A stretch of 64,000 nt of DNA, taken from contig JARLJJ010000107.1 in assembly GCA_031291275.1 (NCBI GenBank), forward strand, positions 1-64,000, read 5' to 3'. Source of the DNA: Formivibrio sp. (GTDB lineage Bacteria > Pseudomonadota > Gammaproteobacteria > Burkholderiales > Chitinibacteraceae). Below the pieces are notes generated by a model. That model had not been told where the DNA came from, ran no database searches, and saw only the letters and a program-made list of their open reading frames with translations. The position numbers and the translations under genes are program-made. This document shows, in pieces, positions 19,501-30,341 of this stretch. How positions within the stretch are numbered: the stretch's first letter is position 1; every line of letters begins with the position of its first letter.

Positions 19501-20535
19501 TTGTCTGCTGAACTTCAGGTGATCGGCTCGATCAACAACGAAGACCGGCTGAAGATCAAGAAACGTAACTGCCTGCTGCTCGACGAAACCCGTATCTCGC
19601 TGCAACAAGCCTGGTCGGAAACCAGCTGGCGCATTCAACGCCTGCGTGACAACCCCGCCTGTGCCGATGCGGAATATGCCCGTATCGCCACCAAGAACGA
19701 CAAGGGCTTGTTTGCCAAACTGGCCTTCGATCCTTCCGACAATATTGCCGCCCCATTTATTGCCAGTGGCAAGCGCCCGAAAATGGCGATTTTGCGTGAG
19801 CAAGGCGTCAACGGCCAGGTCGAAATGGCTGCCGCATTTGATCGCGCGGGCTTCACGGCTGTCGATGTTCACATGAGCGACATTATTGAAGGGCGCATCT
19901 CGCTGGCCGATTTCAAGGGATTTGCGGCTTGCGGTGGATTCAGCTATGGCGATGTACTGGGTGCGGGTGAAGGCTGGGCCAAGTCGATCCTGTTCAATCC
20001 ACGCGCCCGTGCCGAGTTCGAAGCCTTCTTCCAGCGCAGCGATTCGTTCGGCCTGGGTGTATGCAACGGTTGCCAGATGATGGCCAACCTCTCGGGCATT
20101 ATTCCCGGCGCACAGGCTTGGCCGAAGTTCACCCGCAACCAGTCCGAACAGTTCGAAGCACGCTTTGTGATGGCCGAACTGCCACAATCGCCGTCGCTTT
20201 TCTTCGGCGGGATGGCTGGCAGCCAGTTTCCGGTCGTGGTGTCGCACGGCGAAGGCTTCGCCAATTTCAGCCAGCAAGGCGATATCAACCAGGCCATCGT
20301 CGCGATGCGCTATGTCGACAACAGCGGCAAGGTGACCGAAGCCTACCCGTTCAACCCGAACGGCAGCCCGCAAGGCATTGCCGGTGTCACCACGCAAGAT
20401 GGACGCTTCAGCATCATGATGCCGCACCCAGAACGCGTGTTCCGCACGGTGCAGAATGCCTGGCATCCGCAAGGCTGGGGCGAGGACAGTCCATGGCTGC
20501 GCATGTTCCGCAATGCGCGAGCCTGGCTGGGTTAA
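16585..20535 (+). CDS. purL: Phosphoribosylformylglycinamidine synthase, single-chain form
   Basis: PurL makes formylglycinamidine ribonucleotide from FGAR, glutamine and ATP in purine synthesis. The 1316-residue length is that of the large proteobacterial enzyme, with an N-terminal PurS-like part, two AIRS-like halves and a C-terminal glutaminase. Visible motifs include [38 protein letters not shown], the glutaminase Cys in GVCNGCQMM and the His-Glu of [10 protein letters not shown]. The ATG at 16585 gives the [10 protein letters not shown] start; a longer reading from 16555 is less likely. It is monocistronic, followed by a repeat-like intergenic region and the terminator before purB. Confidence 0.97.
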   Translation: MSDVLKLRGGAALSSFRLEKIEAALAAQGFPVRLYAEFWHLAETSAALTATESDTLARILNYGDPAVPARATGTQLIVLPRAGSISPWSSKATDIALHCGLKSIQRIERGLVIYAVDASGQPLSDIALQALKPLIHDRMTEQVADSIEAAAALFQHFEPKPLKSVDILAGGKAALETANSQYGLALSDDEIDYLVASYQKLGRNPTDVELTMFAQANSEHCRHKIFNADFVIDGEKQPQSLFGMIRETHKAHPEGTVVAYSDNSSVIEGAPIERFFPQAGSAEYAFDAQTAHILMKVETHNHPTAISPFPGAATGSGGEIRDEGATGRGSKPKAGLAGFTVSNLNLPGAVQPWEEPAYGKPERIASALQIMIEGPIGAAAFNNEFGRPNICGYFRTFEEDCNGERRGYHKPIMIAGGLGNIDAIHVDKHQIPDGSLLIQLGGPGFLIGMGGGAASSMTTGANTADLDFDSVQRGNPEIQRRAQEVIDRCWQLGEENPILSIHDVGAGGISNAFPELVDGSDRGAVFELRKVHIEEHGMSPKEIWSNESQERYVLAIPPQELMRFEAICERERCPFAVVGRATTEKQLIVADSHFGNRPVDMPMDVLLGKPPKMTRDVTRVTPQLPVFDSSLINLKEATYRVLRLPAVADKSFLITIGDRTVGGMTARDQMIGPWQVPVADVAVTTMGYNTVLGEAMAMGERTPLALISAPASGRMAVGEVLTNIAAASIKELSDIKLSANWMAPAGHPGEEANLYDTVSAVALDLCRDLGISIPVGKDSLSMKTVWDEAGQKKAVTAPLSLIISAFAPVSDVRKTLTPQLVTDTESDLLLIDLGNGRCRLGGSALAQVYKQIGNTAPDLISAERLQAFFSTVQKLNGEGRILAYHDRSDGGLIATITEMMFASHVGITLEIDELCIDRRRRQRGENEITPDDVTRAENGRVMGVLFNEELGAVLQVKRSDTATVIAAFMNAGLSAELQVIGSINNEDRLKIKKRNCLLLDETRISLQQAWSETSWRIQRLRDNPACADAEYARIATKNDKGLFAKLAFDPSDNIAAPFIASGKRPKMAILREQGVNGQVEMAAAFDRAGFTAVDVHMSDIIEGRISLADFKGFAACGGFSYGDVLGAGEGWAKSILFNPRARAEFEAFFQRSDSFGLGVCNGCQMMANLSGIIPGAQAWPKFTRNQSEQFEARFVMAELPQSPSLFFGGMAGSQFPVVVSHGEGFANFSQQGDINQAIVAMRYVDNSGKVTEAYPFNPNGSPQGIAGVTTQDGRFSIMMPHPERVFRTVQNAWHPQGWGEDSPWLRMFRNARAWLG

Positions 20536-22207
<1,672 letters not shown>

Positions 22208-22211
22208 TGGA

Positions 22212-22234
22212 AACGGGCACTGCGCGTGCCCGTT
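22212..22234 (+). terminator. Hairpin between purB and the YdgA-like gene
   Basis: AACGGGCAC (22212-22220) pairs perfectly with GTGCCCGTT (22226-22234). Only three T residues end the hairpin, so it may attenuate or protect the transcript without stopping it fully. Confidence 0.5.
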
Positions 22235-22261
22235 TGTCCCTGGCAAGAAAAGGAATTAACG

Positions 22262-23728
22262 GTGAAGCAGAAGATTGTACTGGGTAGCGTAATCGCTTTG
22301 ACCGGTGCTTGTGCACTTTGGGTCGGTGGCGCTTACTATGCAGGCAAAAGTGCGGAATCCACGCTAGATAAACAATATAAGTGGCTAGCCGAACAGCCGT
22401 ACTTTGTTATCAAGGCACGCACCTATCAACGCGGCTGGTTTAGTTCGACTGAAACCGCCACCGTCGCGATCAATCCATCAATGTATCGTTTCCTGCTGGA
22501 GAAGGAAGGCACGCCGCTGCCCGTCTTTGAAGTCACCTATACCAACCACGTGCTGCACGGCCCTTTCCCGCTGATTGGCCAGTACAGCCTGCGCCCAGCC
22601 AAGGCAGTCGTTCAGACCGAATTCCAATTTTCCCCGGAAACTCAAAAACTGTTATCGCGTTTCTTTGGCGCCCAGAAACCCATCGAAGTGGAAAACCGCA
22701 TCGGCTTTAACGATGACGGCATCATCCAACTCAAGGTACCTGGATTCGATTATGAAGAAACACTTTCCGGCATCAAGTCCAAATGGGAAGGGCTGAATGC
22801 CACCATTGACTATGGCGGCGATTTCAACCGCGTTCATCTGGTTGCGCATGCCCCCGGCATGACTGGTGCAGCCAAAGGCAAGGGCAACTTCAGCTTCAAC
22901 GGGTTCGATTTCAGCGTGGATCACGTCCGCGGCAAATCAGGCCTGATGCTGGGCAATACCCATGCGAATCTGGGCCATTTCACGCTGGATATCGAGGATG
23001 ACTCCCCACTCAAGGTTGCACTGGAAAATCTGAGTTACACCGGTGAACTAAGCGAAGTAAATAACTTCATTAACGGCGAAGCCACCATCAACCTGGCAAA
23101 ACTGGTTCTCAACGACAAAGCCTACGGCCCGGCCGAATTGCAAGCTGAAGCCACGCATCTGCATGGCCCGACTTTGGCCAAGCTGGATGCTGAATTCACC
23201 AAACTGCAAAAACGCACGTTGACGCGCGAAGAGTTGACCAATGAAATCGTCAAATTGGCCAAAGCGCAAGGAATGCCGCTGCTGACCAATGACCCGCACT
23301 TTGGTATTCGCAAACTGGAAGTGAAGCTACCGGAAGGCACCCTCAAATTCTCCGTCGGCCTGGGATTGAAAGGCTTCAAGGAAAAGGATCTCGACAATCC
23401 GGTTGAGTTTGTCAGCAAACTGTCTGCCAAGGCGGACTTCACCGTTCCGCGCAAGGTCGTAGAAACGCTGGTGATGTGGCAAGCCCGGAACATGTTTGGC
23501 GGCCCGGATTCCGGCGTCAGCAACGCTGATCTGGACTATTTGGCCGGACAGTTTGTCGAAGGGCAAATCAACCGTCTGACCGATCAAAAACTGATTCGCG
23601 TCGATGGCGATCTGCTCTCGGCAGCCGCCACATTGGAAGGTGGAGAGTTCACACTCAATAACATCTTGGTCCCCCTGCCTTGGCAGGAAGACAAATTCAA
23701 GAAGAAGGTCCAGTCGCCAGCCAAATAA
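22262..23728 (+). CDS. YdgA-family protein (DUF945)
   Basis: This 488-residue envelope protein has one N-terminal membrane segment (IVLGSVIALTGACALWVGGAYYAG) and a long beta-rich periplasmic part, as in E. coli YdgA and its relatives. The motif RGWFSSTETA shortly after the anchor is typical of DUF945. The function is unknown. I chose the GTG start at 22262 because it follows AGGA by seven bases and gives a clean membrane anchor; an ATG at 22226 lies within the upstream hairpin. It may be partly co-transcribed with purB. A very strong terminator follows. Confidence 0.82.
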   Translation: MKQKIVLGSVIALTGACALWVGGAYYAGKSAESTLDKQYKWLAEQPYFVIKARTYQRGWFSSTETATVAINPSMYRFLLEKEGTPLPVFEVTYTNHVLHGPFPLIGQYSLRPAKAVVQTEFQFSPETQKLLSRFFGAQKPIEVENRIGFNDDGIIQLKVPGFDYEETLSGIKSKWEGLNATIDYGGDFNRVHLVAHAPGMTGAAKGKGNFSFNGFDFSVDHVRGKSGLMLGNTHANLGHFTLDIEDDSPLKVALENLSYTGELSEVNNFINGEATINLAKLVLNDKAYGPAELQAEATHLHGPTLAKLDAEFTKLQKRTLTREELTNEIVKLAKAQGMPLLTNDPHFGIRKLEVKLPEGTLKFSVGLGLKGFKEKDLDNPVEFVSKLSAKADFTVPRKVVETLVMWQARNMFGGPDSGVSNADLDYLAGQFVEGQINRLTDQKLIRVDGDLLSAAATLEGGEFTLNNILVPLPWQEDKFKKKVQSPAK

Positions 23729-24186
23729 ACAACGCCCCGGAAACCTATACCGTGTAAAAACGCTACTATTTCCGAGTAACTAAGTGATAGCAATGCGTTT
23801 GAAATAGTAATATTACTAAACGGCCACATATGAAAATATGTGGCCGTTTTCTATTCAATAGAACTAGAACGTCAGGAATATCATCAGGAAAAGTCGGGCA
23901 AATAATATTACCTGATGAGAGTGGCGATAAAGATCCAATCAAGGCACACCATTCCTTCGCGCGTTAATGATAATGCATATCAATATAACTTAGTGTTTGT
24001 TCATAAGATGAAGTAAGGTCGATATAACCGCCAGCCCAATATGGCCTGACAATCTGAGATCCATGGCTCGCTCACTAACTGTCATGCCGTCCTACGAGCC
24101 TCCATGCTGGCAAGTCAGGGGCAGCTTGCATCGCAGGCAGCAGTCGGCCATTGCAGTGCCTAGTAATAATTGACTGCTATCTAGAA
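23729..24186. other. 458-bp gap without a recognisable gene
   Basis: It holds the terminator at 23818-23854. Beyond that the sequence is AT-richer than the flanks and I see no coding frame with a start signal. Some dyads occur near 24138-24177 (GCAGTC and GACTGC with a long loop), which might end the leftward biosynthetic operon, but this is weak. Confidence 0.6.
23818..23854 (+). terminator. Strong intrinsic terminator of the YdgA-like gene
   Basis: A perfect 14-bp stem (23818-23831 with 23836-23849) closed by a GAAA tetraloop is followed by TCTATT. The A-rich left side could also let it work on the minus strand. Confidence 0.92.
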
Positions 24187-24828
24187 TTATGCGGACGCGA
24201 TTTCTGCAATTTGTCGCCTTTCGAACCCATAATGAATGCCTGCTGCTACCAACAGCCCGGAGAACGCATCAAGCAAGTGATGCTGGTGTACCAGCACGGT
24301 GGAGGCCATGATCAGCAGCAGCCAGGCGATCCAGAGCATTTTCCAGCGCAGGCGGGACATAACGCTGACATAGGTGAACACTGTCAGCGCGCTGTAGACC
24401 ACATGCAGCGAGGGTACGAGATTGTGCGGCTGATCGGCGAAGAACAGCCCGGAAAACAGTGTCCGGTACAGAGGATCGGCCGGGATAGTGCGCTGGAATC
24501 CCAGATGGGTGGGAATAACAAGAAACACTACGCTGGCCAGCAAAGTACCCACCAACATGCGTTTGCCCAAGGCTTTCAGCTGCGCTTCGTCCAGGAAAAA
24601 CGGTGGCCAGATAAACAGCAGGTTGACTGAAAAATAAGCCCAAACCAACTGCGGCACAAAGGGTATGTCGAGTTCGGCAGGCAGATACAGGCCAACCGTA
24701 TCACTACGCCAGGAGGTAATCCAGTTGCATAGCGGATAGGTCAGAACAAAGGCCAGATTATTCAGGCAAAACCACAGGGCATAGGTCTTCCACAGGGTTT
24801 TGCGTACGACTGCGGGGGTTTGATTCAT
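24187..24828 (-). CDS. PAP2-superfamily membrane phosphatase (last gene of the biosynthetic operon)
   Basis: This 213-residue integral membrane protein has five or six hydrophobic segments and the PAP2-type conserved parts NLVPSLHVVYSAL and VHQHHLLDAFSG, which carry the histidines and aspartate of the lipid-phosphatase/phosphotransferase site. The first PAP2 motif (KxxxxxxRP) is not obvious, as in the Aur1/Ipt1-like branch. It could remove a phosphate or transfer a head group from or to a lipid-like product. Its start overlaps the stop of the condensation-FkbH-ACP gene (ATGA), so it is translationally coupled to that operon. Confidence 0.78.
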   Translation of the reverse strand: MNQTPAVVRKTLWKTYALWFCLNNLAFVLTYPLCNWITSWRSDTVGLYLPAELDIPFVPQLVWAYFSVNLLFIWPPFFLDEAQLKALGKRMLVGTLLASVVFLVIPTHLGFQRTIPADPLYRTLFSGLFFADQPHNLVPSLHVVYSALTVFTYVSVMSRLRWKMLWIAWLLLIMASTVLVHQHHLLDAFSGLLVAAGIHYGFERRQIAEIASA

Positions 24829-27800
24829 GCGTGGCCTCCTGTCGTACCGACGGGTTGATCCAGTCTGGTGAAGTGGCTCGATTCGGCACGCTGTCTGTGC
24901 AGGTGTCGTACTAGGCTGCGCAAGGTTGGCTCCCTAGCAAATTCGTCCAGATCGGCAAACAGTTGCCCGGAGGGCAGATCAGGGACGAAACGTTGCGCGG
25001 CGGCAGACAGCAGCAACACCATTTGCAGCGAGCTTAAGCCCAGATCGGACAAGGATTGATCCAGCGGCACCGTATCCACGGCATGCTCCAGCAGGTCGAT
25101 CACCATCTTGGCCAGCACAGCTTCCATGCTGTCTGGCAAGGCATTTTTCGGGGATGGGGTTACCGTGCCACTGGCCTGCATAATCTGCGGCACATCCGTC
25201 CATGCTTCGGCAATCTGCTGGATCAAGGCGCTGCGATAGAGGCGCTGTGGATCGCTCGCCACTGGCGCTGATTCAGGCGCAACACTGGAAGAGCAGACAA
25301 CTGGCGCTGCCGGTTGCAGTTGCACGGCGCGTTCCACTGTCAGGGTAAAGCGTTGCAAGCCTGCGGGATCGGTTTGCTTGGCGGTCAGCGGGTCGGTTTG
25401 CTCGGTAGCCACCGTGGTCAGAAAATCCAGCATCGGCTGGTTTTTTGCCGTTTTCCGGAAAGGCAGCACGATCTGCCGGCAACCTGTGTCGCGGGCGATT
25501 TCCCCCAGCACAGCCATTACCCGGTGTTCCACCCCGCGCCCCAGCACCCGGCAACTCAGCAGAAAAGTATCCACCCGGAGCACCTCGGCCTGTAGCCGGT
25601 ACATCAGCACCCCGGTCAGACCGTAAGCCCCGAAACGGTCATCGACTTCAACCGTCAGGCAATGCTGGGTCTGGGCCAGCGCCTGAATCTGCGCAGCTTG
25701 GCACGGCTGTGGCCGCAGATTGAACTGGTTGGTACGCCGGGTCAGTTCGGCCACCCGCTCCAGCGCGGCAGGCAACATCGGGGCAATCGCAACCTGTAGC
25801 TGCAATGAAGCCAGAAAAGCGGCAAAGTCGCCCACTTGGCTGCGCAGCGTTTCGCGCTGCTGGTTTTGCCGGTACTGCGCGCTGCGCTGTTGCGCCGCTT
25901 CCGTGGTTACCGGGCGATCAAACGCCCATACATGCTGCAAAAACAGTGGAATGTGCGCGATTTCTGCAGGAAGCTGCAACACCAGCACTTGTGGGCAATG
26001 CGCTTGAACCTCGGCACATTCCACCGGGTTGTCATCAATAAAAATAAAGCTGTCCAAGCTTAACTGCAGCTCGCGCGCCAGCGATTGCAGATTAGCAGAT
26101 TTGGCCTGCCAATTGATCCGCGATGCAATGAAATGCGCCGGGTTCAGGAGCATCCCAGAATGATGTTCAAAGACGGCCTCGACATCTTCCGGGCTGTTTT
26201 TGCTGCACAGGCACAACAGCATACCGGCGGCATGCTGCGCCAGCATGAATTCCTGCAAGGCCTGGAATGGTGGCGTCAAGGCAACGCCAGTCGGGCCGGC
26301 TTCTGCGCATACGCCCTGCCACAGGGTGTTATCGCAATCGAGCACGATCACCTTGCTCGGCGGGGAGCGCAAAGCGATGGCCTGGCGCGCCAGCAAGGTC
26401 GCCAGCGCGGCATACATCGCTTGCGTATAGGGAACATGCCCCAACTGGTCGGCATAAGCATCTTCGGCCTGCACCACCGGATACAGCGTGGGCAAGGCAT
26501 CGGGCGCTATCAGGCAGATCCCCAGCATCGAGCCCAGCCCGGCCAGTAACGCTTGCAGGGTGGCTTCCAGCGCGGCTTGGCTGGCTGGCGACCGTTGCAT
26601 TGAACTGGCAGCCGGGGCGATCCATACCAGCAGAGGCACTGCGCTTTGCTTGCTGGCGCTGCTCAACGCCGCCAGAAAATCGTCGGCAAGGCGCGGCAAT
26701 AGCTCGACGTGATCTGCGTTTGGGGCATCGCGCAGCCAGTCTTCCACCCGCAGCAACAACACGTTAACCCCTTGCGTGTTGCGCCAGAACAGGCTGTCAG
26801 GCGCAACCAGGGTTTGGAACACCTGGTTGTAGGGGGCAAATTCAATCGCCGTGGGCAGATTGAATTGCTGCATCCAGAAAGCCAGCACCCGCGCCAAAGG
26901 TTCGGCCACAAAGCTGGAGGCGATCATGATCTGCTGATGCGGGGCAGTGGGAAGGGATCGCGGTGGAGCGAGCGATACCGTTAAGGGGGGCTGCGCTGCC
27001 AGCCCGGCACACAATCGGTCGAGCAACGCGCCCAAGCGCCCTTCCCCACCGGTAGCCATCGGGCAGGATGCCGCTATTTCCAGCCCGTGATCGTGTTGAA
27101 TGGTCAGCAGTGACAAAGCCGATCCGGGCACATTGAAAGGCAGCAAGGCCACAGCAGCCGGCGTGCAATCCTGGGTACGAAACTCATCCAGACTAACCGG
27201 CCCGACATTCGAGCTCATGCCAGCAAACAGATAGCGATTCTGGCGTACCTGCCAGGCATGCAACCAGGCAGTCAGCCGGCCCAGCAAACGTTGTGGCACA
27301 TACGGCAGGCAGGCATCGCTTCGTGCAATGGCACGTTCATCGTGCCGCCCGAGCGCGGCCAGAATATCGCGGTAGCTATCGCGCCAAGTTGTGCCGAGCG
27401 GGAATTCTAGCCACAGAGGATTGCTGAAATTGGCGGTGGAGCGCAAAGATGGATCAGGCTGGCGCAGGTCTACCGGCACCATGATCCGGCACACGGAAGA
27501 CGAAACAGTAGCCGGGATCATGCCGGCGAGCGCCGTGCAGATTCTGGCCCCCGCCGATGTTACGCTGCCGAGAACAAACCGGGTTTCCCAGACAAAGCCA
27601 TCTACCTTCGGGGTGGCTGACCCTAAGGGCGAGGATTGATCCAGGCGCAGCGAGGCTCTGCGGCGCGGGTGCTGCAAACCGCTCAGATACGGGTAATCGG
27701 AAACCGCGCTGGCTGTACCCAATACCGGCTCGCCACGCAAGGCACGCAGGGTTTCCTGGGCAAAAAACAGCAAGCCACCGGCATCCATCAAGGCATGTGC

Positions 27801-28169
27801 GCAGCGGAAAATCAGCCCGCAGCCAGGCCAGTACAGCACTTCCAGCGGCGGCACCGCATGGCATGGCAGACTGGCATGCAAAGCAGGATACACCAGCGAA
27901 AACACCTCAGTTCCCGGCAGCGTGCGCACACCAGGCGCTTGCCCGCTATCGAGCCACCAACCGTCCTGCGCGATCAGCCGCGCACCTGGATTGGCTGCGG
28001 CTGCCGTGTCCAGTGCGCTTTCCAGTAGGGCCAACGGCGGCAAAACCGACAAGGCGATTCGCAGTTGAATCACAAACGGCGGGAAATGCGGCGCTGCTGA
28101 TAGATACAGCCATTCATACGGCGTGATTTTTCGATAGCGGCGGGTTGCGCCGGGTATACGCGGCTTCAT
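24825..28169 (-). CDS. Condensation-like acyltransferase / FkbH glyceryl-ACP synthase / ACP fusion protein
   Basis: The 1114 residues show three parts. Residues 1-400 look like the condensation/wax-ester acyltransferase superfamily: HALMDAGG (His125, Asp129) stands for HHxxxDG, and FSNPLWLEFPLG and SSNVGPV fit later motifs. Residues 415-945 are an FkbH-type HAD-IIIC domain with an SGNH-like front part (SLFWRNTQGVNVLLLRVEDW), motif I LDCDNTLWQGV (Asp611, Asp613), CSKNSPEDV, FIDDNPVECAE, and the LTRRTNQFNLR to LSCRVLGRGVE tail. Known FkbH enzymes load a glyceryl unit from 1,3-bisphosphoglycerate onto an ACP. Residues 1010-1090 are that ACP, with Ser1047 in LGLSSLQM. The start and stop both overlap their neighbours (ATGA). 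The product is unknown. Confidence 0.85.
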   Translation of the reverse strand: MKPRIPGATRRYRKITPYEWLYLSAAPHFPPFVIQLRIALSVLPPLALLESALDTAAAANPGARLIAQDGWWLDSGQAPGVRTLPGTEVFSLVYPALHASLPCHAVPPLEVLYWPGCGLIFRCAHALMDAGGLLFFAQETLRALRGEPVLGTASAVSDYPYLSGLQHPRRRASLRLDQSSPLGSATPKVDGFVWETRFVLGSVTSAGARICTALAGMIPATVSSSVCRIMVPVDLRQPDPSLRSTANFSNPLWLEFPLGTTWRDSYRDILAALGRHDERAIARSDACLPYVPQRLLGRLTAWLHAWQVRQNRYLFAGMSSNVGPVSLDEFRTQDCTPAAVALLPFNVPGSALSLLTIQHDHGLEIAASCPMATGGEGRLGALLDRLCAGLAAQPPLTVSLAPPRSLPTAPHQQIMIASSFVAEPLARVLAFWMQQFNLPTAIEFAPYNQVFQTLVAPDSLFWRNTQGVNVLLLRVEDWLRDAPNADHVELLPRLADDFLAALSSASKQSAVPLLVWIAPAASSMQRSPASQAALEATLQALLAGLGSMLGICLIAPDALPTLYPVVQAEDAYADQLGHVPYTQAMYAALATLLARQAIALRSPPSKVIVLDCDNTLWQGVCAEAGPTGVALTPPFQALQEFMLAQHAAGMLLCLCSKNSPEDVEAVFEHHSGMLLNPAHFIASRINWQAKSANLQSLARELQLSLDSFIFIDDNPVECAEVQAHCPQVLVLQLPAEIAHIPLFLQHVWAFDRPVTTEAAQQRSAQYRQNQQRETLRSQVGDFAAFLASLQLQVAIAPMLPAALERVAELTRRTNQFNLRPQPCQAAQIQALAQTQHCLTVEVDDRFGAYGLTGVLMYRLQAEVLRVDTFLLSCRVLGRGVEHRVMAVLGEIARDTGCRQIVLPFRKTAKNQPMLDFLTTVATEQTDPLTAKQTDPAGLQRFTLTVERAVQLQPAAPVVCSSSVAPESAPVASDPQRLYRSALIQQIAEAWTDVPQIMQASGTVTPSPKNALPDSMEAVLAKMVIDLLEHAVDTVPLDQSLSDLGLSSLQMVLLLSAAAQRFVPDLPSGQLFADLDEFAREPTLRSLVRHLHRQRAESSHFTRLDQPVGTTGGHA

Positions 28170-29506
28170 GCTTGCAGCGCCGGCTGCGGGCAGCGGGCGA
28201 GGCAAACAATGCGGCGGCGCTTGGTTTCCCAACCCGGGCTGGCAAACGGCACCGAGCGGCATTCGGGCAGCTGCAACCCGTGCCTGCGGGCCAGCGCGCC
28301 AAGTGAGTGCTGTACCGCATCGAAGGTTGCCAGGGACTGATCGGCGACGGCTATTTCCAGCACATCGCCCTGCTGGGCAATCCGGTAATCAACGGGAATG
28401 GCATCGCGCAACAACGCATGGCGTACGATATCCGGGAACAAGGGCATCGGCGTATCGCTGCCCTGTTGGCGGAACCACAGCACATCGTCCGCCCGCCCTT
28501 CGATGCTTTCCAGTGCCTGACCATGCCGCCCACAGGTACAAGGCGCGCTACGCACCCGCAGTACATCGTTCAGCCGCTGGCGGACAATCAGCTGGGTTTT
28601 GCGGGTGAAGTCAGTGACGATGGGGGTGAAACGGGTATGCGCTTCATCCAGCCATTCCGGTTCAACGTGCACGTATTCCTCGTTCAGGTGCAGCACGCCC
28701 TGCTCGCAGGTGTAGCCCAGAAAGCCCTCGGTACACTGGTAAAGCTGGTGCACCGGCTGCTTGAATGCCTGCGCAATGCGCAGGGCATCATCCGGCTCCA
28801 GCACTTCGGCCACCGAAATAACCCGCACCGGCTTAATCTGCAAACGGCCTGCGGCAACCTGATCGGCGATCCAGGCCAGCACCCGCGCCGGGGCCACCAG
28901 TACGTCCGGGGATTGTTGCTGCAAGCTTTGCAGATGCGGCTCTACCCCGGCAAACAGATCGTAAAAACGAAAATCAATCCGGCGCGATTTAAGCGTTTGA
29001 TACAGATTACTGTTGGCGCGCAGGAAAAACGCCACGCGGATTTTCGGGCCGAAAGGCCGCAGCAGGCGGCACAACAAGCCGCCCGACAAGGTGCGCGCCA
29101 GCATGATCCCCGCCCACATCGCCCGTTCCTGGTCTGCAACCAGAAATACCCCTTGCGGCCCTTGCGTGCCACTGGAAAGCCCCACGCTATAGCGGCCAAT
29201 TCTCGGGGAAAAATCGCGGGATTGTTCCGCCGCCAGCGCCACCTGGCTGGCTTGATCCAGACTGATGCCCGCGGTATTCATGCCCTGAAAATGCTGCAGC
29301 ATGCCGGCTTTGTCCATCACCGGCAGCGCCGACAGCGGCTGGCCTGCAAACGGACGGTAAAAAGCCGCCTTGGGCAAGGTTTGCGCCAAAAAACGTTCAA
29401 TCTGCTTGGCCTGCCAGTCCAGCAAGGCCTGGCGCGATGAAAAACGCAGCGCCAAGCGGGTACGCAACAAATACCGGGCCACCGTCAACACATCAAATAG
29501 ATTCAT
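28166..29506 (-). CDS. PaaK/F390-synthetase-like adenylate-forming enzyme
   Basis: This 446-residue protein resembles coenzyme F390 synthetase and phenylacetate-CoA ligase. It has the nucleotide loop GLSSGTQGPQGVF (about 109-121), a YQCTEGFLGYTC stretch that fits the adenylate-binding region, and VTDFTRKTQLIVRQRLNDVLR as the hinge. Such enzymes activate a carboxylate as its adenylate and pass it to CoA or an ACP. In this operon it could prime the acyl chain or activate a hydroxy acid; that is inference. Its 3' end overlaps the condensation-FkbH-ACP gene by four bases, and its start overlaps the end of the hydrolase gene by 14. Confidence 0.82.
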   Translation of the reverse strand: MNLFDVLTVARYLLRTRLALRFSSRQALLDWQAKQIERFLAQTLPKAAFYRPFAGQPLSALPVMDKAGMLQHFQGMNTAGISLDQASQVALAAEQSRDFSPRIGRYSVGLSSGTQGPQGVFLVADQERAMWAGIMLARTLSGGLLCRLLRPFGPKIRVAFFLRANSNLYQTLKSRRIDFRFYDLFAGVEPHLQSLQQQSPDVLVAPARVLAWIADQVAAGRLQIKPVRVISVAEVLEPDDALRIAQAFKQPVHQLYQCTEGFLGYTCEQGVLHLNEEYVHVEPEWLDEAHTRFTPIVTDFTRKTQLIVRQRLNDVLRVRSAPCTCGRHGQALESIEGRADDVLWFRQQGSDTPMPLFPDIVRHALLRDAIPVDYRIAQQGDVLEIAVADQSLATFDAVQHSLGALARRHGLQLPECRSVPFASPGWETKRRRIVCLARCPQPALQA

Positions 29507-30341
29507 TCAGCCAGGCTCTCGCAGTCACTTCACAATGGGATGGCACTACCAGCACTGCCGGATTCTGCTCGGCCAGTTGCTGCAATTGCCCGAAGGTGGC
29601 AAGGTAGGCGCGCTTGTCGTCAAACAGGCGCTGGGCCAGCCAGCTTGGCGGGCGGTGTTGCTGCAAAGCCTTGATCGACCAGCAGGCATCGGCCACCAGA
29701 AACACGATCTGCCCATCTTGCCGGCGCAGCAGCAAGCCCAGGTGATGATGGGTATGCCCCGGCAACGGAACCGCCAGCAGGCTGCCATCGCCCAGCAGAT
29801 CAAAGCCATAACGGAAAGGTTGCAGTTCCGGCGGCAAGGTTAGCAAGCGCATGCCTTCAATAAAGCGCGCATGGGTGGAAAAACTGGCCGGCAATAACTG
29901 CGGCAAATACGCATGAAACAGCCCCTGAATGCGCGAAAGCTGGCTGAGCTGCGCATATTCGGCCTGCATGGCGATGATTTCCGCTTTGGGATAATCGCGC
30001 AAGCCGGCAATATGATCGGCATGGAAATGCGACAGGATAATCCCGTCGATATCGCCGGGCCGCAGGCCAAGCTGGGCCAGTTGCGCGGTGAGCTGTTGTT
30101 CCGACGGCAAGCTGACCGGGGTGACCCAGCGATACAGTCTTTCCGGGAAGGGCTGGGTAGCGGCCTGAAAATGGTCGCTGTAGCCGGTATCGAATAGCCA
30201 GTTACCTAGGGTGGGATGCTGGATCAAGCCACACAAGGCCGGAAAGGTCACTGCTCCCCACTGCCCGCCGCGCATGGCCACGCATTCGGGATGGCGGCAA
30301 GCGCCAACCTGCAATAAACGAAACGGCAACGGGGCTAGCAT
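29493..30341 (-). CDS. Metallo-beta-lactamase-fold hydrolase
   Basis: This 282-residue protein has the dinuclear metal motif HFHADH (His105, His107, Asp109, His110), later PGHTHHHL and VADACWS, and a final VPSHCE. These resemble the lactonase and thioesterase branches of the fold; AHL lactonases have the same motif and similar length. No signal peptide is evident. In its operon it might release the product from the carrier protein, open or close a lactone, or protect the cell from its own product. It overlaps both neighbours by a few bases, so it is translated with them. Confidence 0.85.
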   Translation of the reverse strand: MLAPLPFRLLQVGACRHPECVAMRGGQWGAVTFPALCGLIQHPTLGNWLFDTGYSDHFQAATQPFPERLYRWVTPVSLPSEQQLTAQLAQLGLRPGDIDGIILSHFHADHIAGLRDYPKAEIIAMQAEYAQLSQLSRIQGLFHAYLPQLLPASFSTHARFIEGMRLLTLPPELQPFRYGFDLLGDGSLLAVPLPGHTHHHLGLLLRRQDGQIVFLVADACWSIKALQQHRPPSWLAQRLFDDKRAYLATFGQLQQLAEQNPAVLVVPSHCEVTARAWLNESI

